From positions 1 through 7,541 of the forward strand of contig JBJKPP010000093.1 in assembly GCA_046706145.1 (NCBI GenBank): a DNA stretch of 7,541 bases. The letters are read 5' to 3'. This stretch comes from JBJKPP01 sp046706145. GTDB lineage: Bacteria > Bacteroidota > Ignavibacteria > Ignavibacteriales > Ignavibacteriaceae. Positions within the stretch are counted from its first letter, which is position 1; each line of letters opens with the position of its first letter. The translations under genes and the position numbers were made by a program. Shown one piece after another: positions 1 to 4,665 of the stretch. Below the pieces are notes generated by a model. The model did not search any database, was not told where the DNA came from, and saw only the letters and a list, made by a program, of their open reading frames with translations.

Positions 1-115
1 AAATTATTACAACAATAATCCAAACAAACCTTATTGTTCTTTAGTTATTACACCAAAAGTAGAAAAGTTCGAGAAGATTTTTAAAAACGATCTAAAAGCT
101 AACGTTAAGAATTGA
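1..115 (+). CDS. msrA: Peptide-methionine (S)-S-oxide reductase MsrA, C-terminal end (5' part outside window)
   Basis: Only the last 37 codons are present, with codon boundaries at base 2 and a TGA stop at 113-115. The translation starts NYYNNNPNKPYCSLVITPKV and continues with a charged tail ending KANVKN. MsrA proteins typically end with a stretch like 'EDYHQ-YY-NPN-PYC-YVI-PK-EK--K-F', and the visible part matches this closely: the NPNKPYC segment followed by VITPKVEKFEKIF. MsrA reduces methionine-S-sulfoxide in proteins and free methionine, using thioredoxin, normally in the cytoplasm. The catalytic GCFW motif lies outside the window, so activity cannot be judged, and a fused MsrB domain after this point is excluded by the stop. 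The gene converges on the minus-strand transporter, with 214 bp of repeats between them. Identification rests on a short but characteristic tail. Confidence 0.87.
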   Translation, partial: NYYNNNPNKPYCSLVITPKVEKFEKIFKNDLKANVKN

Positions 116-140
116 ATCTCACGTAATTCTATAAATTTTT

Positions 141-216
141 GTGAGCTTAGCGGACTTGCGCTCCTGCCTACCGTCAGGCGGGTTGGCGTGATATTTCCTC
201 ACGCCAAGTCGCAATG
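141..216. repeat. Intergenic palindromic repeat interrupted by a GC-rich insert
   Basis: The right part contains the hairpin TTGGCGTGA (183-191), loop TATTTCC (192-198), TCACGCCAA (199-207), a perfect 9-bp stem. The sequence GACTTG at 153-158 matches the complement of CAAGTC at 205-210. If bases 159-185 are removed, the two sides join into perfect 12-bp arms, GACTTGGCGTGA and TCACGCCAAGTC, around the same 7-nt loop. Outside this, TTAGCG on the left (147-152) and CGCAA on the right (210-214) continue the symmetry imperfectly. I read this as an older palindromic intergenic repeat whose left arm was later interrupted. It lies between two convergent genes, so it could also act as a weak bidirectional terminator, although no good T-run follows either arm. 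Confidence 0.7.
159..182. repeat. 24-nt GC-rich palindromic insert flanked by TTG direct repeats
   Basis: The block starts CGCT and then forms a stem of CCTGCCT (163-169) with AGGCGGG (176-182), containing one G-T pair, around the loop ACCGTC. It is flanked by TTG on the left (156-158) and TTG on the right (183-185), as expected for a small insertion with a 3-bp target duplication, and its removal restores a perfect palindrome in the surrounding repeat. Its GC content is far above that of the AT-rich surroundings. From memory, short CCTGCC/GGCAGG palindromes recur between genes in many uncultured bacterial genomes; this is a recollection and was not checked. Confidence 0.6.
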
Positions 217-228
217 AACGGGCAAATT

Positions 229-294
229 CTTAATCATAATCTTTCTCTTAATCTAATTAAGTTATATAGGATTAAGAGTCGGAGTAAGATTAAG
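229..294. repeat. Imperfect inverted repeat forming a 25-bp-arm hairpin
   Basis: The left arm at 229-253 begins CTTAATC and ends CTCTTAATC. The right arm at 270-294 begins GATTAAGAG and ends GATTAAG. Aligned as reverse complements, 20 of 25 positions match, with the mismatches in the middle and near the outer end, around a 16-nt AT-rich loop. The CTTAATC unit occurs twice in the left arm. It sits 36 bp beyond the stop of the minus-strand transporter gene and may contribute to transcript ends or mRNA stability on either strand. There is no clean T-run, so I do not call it an intrinsic terminator. It looks like a dispersed intergenic repeat. Confidence 0.65.
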
Positions 295-329
295 TACAAG
301 CTCTCATCAGTATAGCTACCCTACAAGTT

Positions 330-1520
330 TCAACCCGTTTTCACCGCCTGTCTTTCCTTTAAAAAATAGAATATCATAAAAGAAATTAATCCGACGAAAA
401 AGGTTCCAAGCCATAAAATTTGTGAACCATAAGATTCATAAACTTTTGTTCCGAGCCAGGGACCTATAGTAAAAGCTAAACTAAAAGTCATCTGGTAAAA
501 TCCCATGTATTCTCCTCTTCTTTTAGAAGAAGAAATCTCAGAGATATATGAAGCGCTAGCGGGAAAAAATATCATTTCACCAAAAGTCCAAATCACAATT
601 GTTATTGCAATTTCAAAAACAGTTGTTGTGTAAGCCATCAAACCAAAACCGATTCCTACCAAAATAGAACTTATTGCGAGTAAGTTTTTATCCTTAAACT
701 TGGACAGCAAATTGTTTAGCGGAACCTCGATAAAAATAATTACAATTGTATTTATCGATATAAGGAAACCGAAAGTTGATGGAGAATGTCCAAGCTGGTT
801 TACAATGAAAAGAACCATCGCACCCAGATGCTGAAAAAATATTGCGGCAACTGGAAAAACTCCGAGAACGAAATAAATAAAAACTTTGTTCTTAAGTACC
901 GAGCCTCTTAAATGCGCACTCGATTCTTCATCGATCTCGTGTGAAACAGCAGGCTCCTTTATTTTTGAGAAGATAAGATAAATTGCTGCCAGTAAGGAAG
1001 TCGCGCCGTCAACATAAAATAAATAAGAAAAGTTTATCCCGGCTAAAATTCCGCCAAGAACAGGACCAATGCTCATCCCAATATTTATTGCAAGCCTGTT
1101 TAGTGCAAAAGCAGCTTTCCTTTGCGGCGGCGGGACAATCTCCGAAACCAAAGATAATCCTGCCGGCCTGAAGGATTCATTTATTACAGACCAAATGAAA
1201 GTCACTACGAAAATAAATATATAACTCCGCACAAACGAGAAAACGAAAAGCACAATTCCCGTGAAGAACAACGAGAATTTCATTATTTTCAGTTTCCCGA
1301 TTTTGTCACTTAGCTTGCCAGAAATAGGCGCCTGCAGAAGTGCCGCCAATCCGTAAACGAACAATACAAATCCCGCACCGGCAGGAGAAAAATGTTCCAC
1401 CTTTGTTAAATATAAAATCAGAAACGGGAGCACCATAGTTCCCGATCTATTTATGAGCATCGTAAAAAAGAGTACCCATAAATCCTTCGGCAGTTTATTT
1501 AAACCTTTCCAGGGATTCAT
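330..1520 (-). CDS. Major facilitator superfamily transporter, DHA1-like (12 TM) efflux protein
   Basis: This 396-residue protein is strongly hydrophobic, with about twelve membrane segments, the usual size for a 12-TM MFS carrier. MFS motif A is clear in the loop between TM2 and TM3: GKLSDKIGKLK, residues 68-78. TM5 carries the antiporter motif C, with GMSIGPVLGG at 148-157, typical of proton-driven drug/H+ antiporters. A hydrophilic, acidic stretch at about 188-210 is the central loop between the two six-helix halves, and a related SIAxGPxxG-like segment recurs in TM11 (about 347-358). The N-terminal 'NRSGTMVLPFLILYL' resembles MdtH/MdtG-type carriers. It should sit in the inner membrane and export a small molecule; the substrate is unknown. 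The start ATG at 1518-1520 has no Shine-Dalgarno sequence. It lies 120 bp downstream of the MEMO-like gene, behind a 26-bp palindrome, so it may have its own control. Confidence 0.9.
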   Translation of the reverse strand: MNPWKGLNKLPKDLWVLFFTMLINRSGTMVLPFLILYLTKVEHFSPAGAGFVLFVYGLAALLQAPISGKLSDKIGKLKIMKFSLFFTGIVLFVFSFVRSYIFIFVVTFIWSVINESFRPAGLSLVSEIVPPPQRKAAFALNRLAINIGMSIGPVLGGILAGINFSYLFYVDGATSLLAAIYLIFSKIKEPAVSHEIDEESSAHLRGSVLKNKVFIYFVLGVFPVAAIFFQHLGAMVLFIVNQLGHSPSTFGFLISINTIVIIFIEVPLNNLLSKFKDKNLLAISSILVGIGFGLMAYTTTVFEIAITIVIWTFGEMIFFPASASYISEISSSKRRGEYMGFYQMTFSLAFTIGPWLGTKVYESYGSQILWLGTFFVGLISFMIFYFLKERQAVKTG

Positions 1521-1540
1521 ATTTTATAATTTAATTTTTT

Positions 1541-1566
1541 GTTGACTAGGTTTTGGTACAGTCAAC
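1541..1566 (-). promoter_or_regulatory. 26-bp perfect inverted repeat upstream of the transporter (candidate operator)
   Basis: GTTGACT (1541-1547) and AGTCAAC (1560-1566) are perfect 7-bp reverse complements separated by 12 bp. The centre lies about 33 bp upstream of the transporter start codon, and the half-site centres are 19 bp apart, close to two helical turns. This geometry suits a dimeric repressor of the TetR or MarR sort, which commonly controls MFS efflux genes. No such regulator gene is in the window. A terminator reading for the upstream gene is less likely because no T-run follows the hairpin on the minus strand. Confidence 0.4.
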
Positions 1567-1640
1567 GATTTGAGACTCAGTTAAAGACTAAAACGAGGAG
1601 GGTTAATATAACAAATTATGACTACTTTTAAGCCATAGGA

Positions 1641-2702
1641 TTATTCAAGGTAAAATCCTGCGGACAAATATCCTACCCAATGTTTTAAAGAAAACGGAGC
1701 AGTCGTTCCCATGTGCGTGCCTTTTAAGGGTAAAACTTTTAATGTCCAGCTATCAGAATATTTGAAGACTTTGCCTACAACCTTTCCTTCTTTTAAGTTA
1801 CTCACAATTTTGTTTACTGTCATTAGTCCAAACACGATAGGATACCTGCCGCACCATAATGGATAATATTTTTTCTCTTTGTAAGATGGCCAGAGTTCTT
1901 CAGAAATATTTTTAATTCTTGCATTGTCAATCAGTCCGTTGAAATTCTCAAGAGCAATTCTTTTGTCATTGTCGGTTGCTTCTTTGTGAGCTTTTTCATT
2001 TAGTCCGAAATAAGAATTGTTAAAATCTTCGCCGTAATGATTTGCATCGTTTGAAATGAGGAAGAATATATCTTTGCCCAACTTTAAGTTTTTCTGTTTT
2101 ATATTTTCACTCAAAATATTCGCTAATTGTGTGCTGATGGAATCCATTCTTGCATAAGACATTTCTGTTACCATTATCGGAACAATTTCAACATTTCTAT
2201 TATAATATTGAAGAAAAGGAACAAGCGCCTCGATAGAATGCTCAATTTCCTGCGCCTTATCGCTCAAAATCTGATAATTTTTGTTCAGCTTGTTTTCTAT
2301 TATTTCCCGCAATCCAGATACCTGAACGTTCTTATAAGGGCCACGCCATAATTTGAAATCGTCAAAAATTAAAACATTCTTTGGGTCATTTAATGCTTTT
2401 CTAACTGTGCCGTGTGTAACTCCAAAGATAACAACTTCTTTTGCCCGCAATATTTTGTAAAGAGGAAAATAAACAGGACTGGCGTATAAATAATCATCGT
2501 GAGGAGAAATTGCAGCAATTAAATTTTTCGAGGAAAACTTTGAGCTGTCATGCTTAGATAAATAAGACATTAGCTTATTCATGTCTTTTGCATTCCAGCA
2601 AAATCCAACGTTGTCCCTTACTGGTCTTACGGTTTGTGAATCCATGATAGTTAAACTTAATAAAAAAATTATAATTGTAGCTAATTTGATAAATGCATTC
2701 AT
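1641..2702 (-). CDS. MEMO-family (AmmeMemoRadiSam system protein B) homologue with an N-terminal signal peptide
   Basis: The 353-residue protein matches the MEMO1/AMMECR1-linked 'protein B' family, which shares the LigB extradiol-dioxygenase fold. Family landmarks appear in order: AAISPHDDYLYAS at 63-75, GVTHG at 94-98, EHSIEALVPF at 154-163, SNDANHYG at 217-224 and WCGRYPI at 283-289. The residues that line the family's metal pocket all appear to be kept: H68, H97, D219, H222 and C284. Residues 1-22 form a basic start, a hydrophobic core (about 7-19) and a polar end, so the protein is probably exported. Met20 is an alternative start that would give a cytosolic form beginning MDSQTVRPVRD; neither start has a Shine-Dalgarno sequence. 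The family's usual partners, an AMMECR1 domain and a radical SAM protein, are absent nearby. The biochemical role is unknown; iron or copper binding has been reported for human MEMO1. It lies 89 bp downstream of a lipoprotein gene on the same strand. Confidence 0.85.
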   Translation of the reverse strand: MNAFIKLATIIIFLLSLTIMDSQTVRPVRDNVGFCWNAKDMNKLMSYLSKHDSSKFSSKNLIAAISPHDDYLYASPVYFPLYKILRAKEVVIFGVTHGTVRKALNDPKNVLIFDDFKLWRGPYKNVQVSGLREIIENKLNKNYQILSDKAQEIEHSIEALVPFLQYYNRNVEIVPIMVTEMSYARMDSISTQLANILSENIKQKNLKLGKDIFFLISNDANHYGEDFNNSYFGLNEKAHKEATDNDKRIALENFNGLIDNARIKNISEELWPSYKEKKYYPLWCGRYPIVFGLMTVNKIVSNLKEGKVVGKVFKYSDSWTLKVLPLKGTHMGTTAPFSLKHWVGYLSAGFYLE

Positions 2703-2791
2703 ATTGCAATCAAAATTCTGACTTTAAATTTAATAACATGCGAATTTTTATACCCACTTTATTCTCAATTTATTTAACGTGCAGGTTATTT

Positions 2792-3850
2792 TTATTTTGG
2801 TTGATAACTGCCTTTAATTATAAAACTATCATTTGGATTTAACGAGCTTTTTAGAGAATCATATATTGCTTGATATTTTAATGAATCACTCAAACCAGAA
2901 GGCATATTTTTCCCAAATGGTTGTAATGCAGGAAATATTATTTCAGAGCTTATACGATCATAATTTATTCCAGGCAAATCGTCAAATTTTCCATCTGTTC
3001 CTCCATTCCCATATTTATCAAGCCTATCGAATCCAAACAATTTTAAAAGCGATATGTTATTTACCTTATCTACTTCTTTTCCTCCCTGAGTTGCTAAAAA
3101 TATATCAATGTCAAGACTTTTTATTGTGCCAACAATGGGTTCTATTTGATATATATTTTTAAGCTTTAATTTCCAGGCATCTGTGTAAGCAGGCATTAAA
3201 TTCCTAGGTTTTATTAACTTTAATACAATACTTTTCTTAGTATTATTTACTAATTCTGAAATGAACTCACCATAAATAATATCATCATTGTCTGATGGAC
3301 TATCATTTTCGATTTTATAAGATACTGCTATCGCATCTTGATCTTTAGGAGTAAATAAAAATGTGATATATCCTGTTTCTTTGTGGATTAAATAATCAGT
3401 CCCTTCATTCAATTTCTTAAAATAGGCGCTTTCTTCACTTCCCACATAAATATTATTATTATTACGTAGTGAATCAGGATAAAGTTGTGATGAATTTCTT
3501 GGCGGTAAATGTAAATATGCATCCCCCCTAATATCTGTCTCTGGGTTAAACTGAGTATTTGTAGAAATATACACCTCAATATATTTGACATAATATTTAG
3601 GTTCTACTATTGGAACCGTATTTCCATAATATTTATTAAATAGGTTTAATTCAGAAGAGGTATCTGCATAAATTTCATCTATAAAGTAATTATTATCAGA
3701 ATAATTTGTAAAATTTATTTCAAACGATACCCTATTATCTTTAAAATGTGAATTAACAGGATTCTCTTGATCGCTCGTACAACCAATTAATACGGAAATA
3801 CTAAAAGCAATTATAAATATTTCTTTTCTCATGGAGATATTTTTATTCAT
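2792..3850 (-). CDS. Lipoprotein with a free-standing SprA-type (T9SS translocon, SprA_N) domain
   Basis: The 352-residue protein has a lipoprotein signal: a basic start, a hydrophobic stretch at 11-22 and the lipobox LIGC, with Cys24 as the lipidated residue, followed by Ser/Asp/Gln/Asn-rich sequence. The body resembles segments of SprA/Sov, the very large outer-membrane translocon of the type IX secretion system. A hairpin module runs YFKKLNEGTDYLIHKETGYI (143-162), then IAVSYKI. After it come YGEFISE (193-199), LKLIKPRNLMP (210-220), AWKLKLKNIY (225-234), LFGFDRLD (271-278), DGKFDDLPG (286-294), IIFPALQPFG (304-313) and DSFIIKGSYQ (341-350). SprA usually exceeds 2000 residues; this protein ends exactly after the IIKGxY element and the downstream DNA does not continue the family in any frame. 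It is therefore a single-module paralogue rather than an obvious frameshift. Met7 is an alternative start that keeps the lipobox. Its function is not established; a periplasmic or surface role linked to secretion is an inference. Confidence 0.82.
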   Translation of the reverse strand: MNKNISMRKEIFIIAFSISVLIGCTSDQENPVNSHFKDNRVSFEINFTNYSDNNYFIDEIYADTSSELNLFNKYYGNTVPIVEPKYYVKYIEVYISTNTQFNPETDIRGDAYLHLPPRNSSQLYPDSLRNNNNIYVGSEESAYFKKLNEGTDYLIHKETGYITFLFTPKDQDAIAVSYKIENDSPSDNDDIIYGEFISELVNNTKKSIVLKLIKPRNLMPAYTDAWKLKLKNIYQIEPIVGTIKSLDIDIFLATQGGKEVDKVNNISLLKLFGFDRLDKYGNGGTDGKFDDLPGINYDRISSEIIFPALQPFGKNMPSGLSDSLKYQAIYDSLKSSLNPNDSFIIKGSYQPK

Positions 3851-4078
3851 ATTAACTATTATACAAAGGCTGATTTCTCACCTTGATCATGGATTTGTCC
3901 CCTTATTTTAATAATTCGGACTGACCAAATAATAATATCAGAAATTCACCCAACTTTATCAAGAAAAATTATAAGCAGCAGATTTTCTGCTATAATCTTA
4001 CTGTTGACCTAACAGAAAATAATCCTTAGCTTATCCAGGACGTTACTTTCCATTTTCACTTATCATAAGGAGTAGTAT
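3851..4078. promoter_or_regulatory. Divergent intergenic region with a TATAAT-flanked hairpin
   Basis: This 228-bp spacer separates the minus-strand lipoprotein gene from the + strand DUF1761 gene, so it should hold promoters for both. At 3968-3978 (ATTATAAGCAG) and 3987-3996 (CTGCTATAAT) there is a 10-bp inverted repeat with one bulged A. Its outer ends read TATAAT on each strand (3991-3996 on +, 3973-3968 on -). An inner alternative register gives the perfect palindrome AGCAGATTTTCTGCT at 3977-3991. Another TATAAT lies on the minus strand at 3863-3858, only about 7 bp from the lipoprotein ATG, which would give a very short leader. A TTGACC at 4004-4009 inside CTGTTGACCTAACAG is a possible -35 for the + gene, but the matching -10 is poor. 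No promoter is certain. Confidence 0.35.
4067..4072 (+). promoter_or_regulatory. Strong Shine-Dalgarno sequence (AAGGAG) for the DUF1761 gene
   Basis: AAGGAG lies 6 nt before the ATG at 4079 and fixes that start. The other start codons in the window lack a comparable site: the amidase, MEMO and transporter genes are preceded by A/T-rich sequence. Confidence 0.85.
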
Positions 4079-4486
4079 ATGAATGCAAATAATCTTAATT
4101 ATCTTGCCATAATTGTTTGCAGTATCATATCTTTTTTACTAGGAGCATTGTGGTACTCCCCCTTTTTACTCGGTAAAAAATGGATGGCTGCGTCGGGAAA
4201 AACAGAGGAAGAACTCAAAAAAAGGTCCACGCCATCTTTATATGTTTTTAGTTTTATCTCATGGTTAATTATTATTTATGTTTTGGCTACTATAATTAAC
4301 CTAGCAGGAGTAATTAATGCGGTAGGAGGATTCTACATCGCTGTCCTTTGCTGGATTGGATTTACTGCTGCAACAAGTTTAATTCATCATATGTTTGCCG
4401 GAAGATCTAATAATCTTTGGTTGATTGACTCCGGCTATACATTAGTTGCTCTTATAATTTCCGGTATAATTCTGTCGGTTTGGTAA
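4079..4486 (+). CDS. DUF1761 family small integral membrane protein
   Basis: The 135-residue protein has four predicted membrane segments (about 9-24, 54-76, 82-102 and 116-134), matching the size and layout of the DUF1761 family. Family signatures are visible: GALWYSPFLLGKKWM at 22-36 (the WYSP...W-M element), WIGFTAATSLIHHMFAGRS at 92-110, and WLIDSGYTLVALIISGIIL at 114-132. No enzymatic motif is recognisable and the family has no established function that I know of. The charged loop KTEEELKKR (41-49) lies between TM1 and TM2. The start is set by an AAGGAG site. It appears to be a single-gene unit, transcribed away from the lipoprotein gene and closed by a hairpin terminator 35 bp beyond its stop. 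Confidence 0.88.
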   Translation: MNANNLNYLAIIVCSIISFLLGALWYSPFLLGKKWMAASGKTEEELKKRSTPSLYVFSFISWLIIIYVLATIINLAGVINAVGGFYIAVLCWIGFTAATSLIHHMFAGRSNNLWLIDSGYTLVALIISGIILSVW

Positions 4487-4520
4487 CTAACAAACTTTTC
4501 TCATGTTAGCTTCAATTAGA

Positions 4521-4578
4521 AATTCGCCGCGGAATAGAGTGTCTCATAATTAGAACTATTCCCGGCGAATTATCTTTT
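4521..4578 (+). terminator. Intrinsic terminator after the DUF1761 gene
   Basis: The arms are AATTCGCCGCGGAATAG (4521-4537) and CTATTCCCGGCGAATT (4556-4571). They pair over 16 bp with a single bulged C and an 18-nt loop. The stem is GC-rich in its middle, and the hairpin is followed by ATCTTTT. The T-run is short but the stem is long, and its place just after a gene supports a terminator acting on + strand transcripts. Confidence 0.75.
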
Positions 4579-4599
4579 CAAATATAATCGTTAATTGTA

Positions 4600-4630
4600 T
4601 TGTTATAATAGGCAAGTTCCACTATTTTTG
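4600..4630 (+). promoter_or_regulatory. Candidate Bacteroidota-type promoter for the amidase gene
   Basis: TATTTTTG at 4623-4630 fits the -7 consensus TAnnTTTG of Bacteroidota sigma-ABfr promoters. TTG at 4600-4602 lies 20 bp upstream, near the usual -33 position. Transcription would start around 4636-4640, giving a leader of about 25-30 nt. The leader is A-rich just before the ATG and has no Shine-Dalgarno sequence, as is common in this group. The site lies after the upstream terminator, so the amidase is probably transcribed independently. Confidence 0.5.
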
Positions 4631-4665
4631 AACACTTTCTTCTAATCTAAAAACAATAGAGAAAA

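Noticed and set aside
116..329. CRISPR array or small RNA gene in the repeat-rich convergent gap
   Set aside because: There are no regularly spaced direct repeats; the structure consists of two different inverted repeats, and no promoter-like sequence leads into them.
983..1171. Short + strand open frame inside the transporter gene
   Set aside because: It lies antisense to a convincing 12-TM MFS gene, has no start signal and gives a low-complexity basic peptide.
1541..1566. Inverted repeat as a terminator of the MEMO gene
   Set aside because: The stem is only 7 bp with a 12-nt loop, and on the minus strand it is followed by an A-run rather than a T-run, so an operator is the better reading.
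2703..2791. Possible continuation of the SprA-like protein beyond its stop (frameshift or truncation of a longer gene)
   Set aside because: Reading the three frames of the minus strand through this gap gives early stops and no SprA-like sequence, and the protein ends at a module boundary.
2833..3162. 109-codon + strand open frame opposite the SprA-domain lipoprotein
   Set aside because: It is a complement-strand shadow of a protein whose family motifs cover this same stretch; no ribosome binding site and no recognisable domain.
3851..4078. Riboswitch or leader peptide upstream of DUF1761
   Set aside because: Only one short hairpin is present, no known aptamer core is recognisable, and no small open frame precedes the Shine-Dalgarno site.
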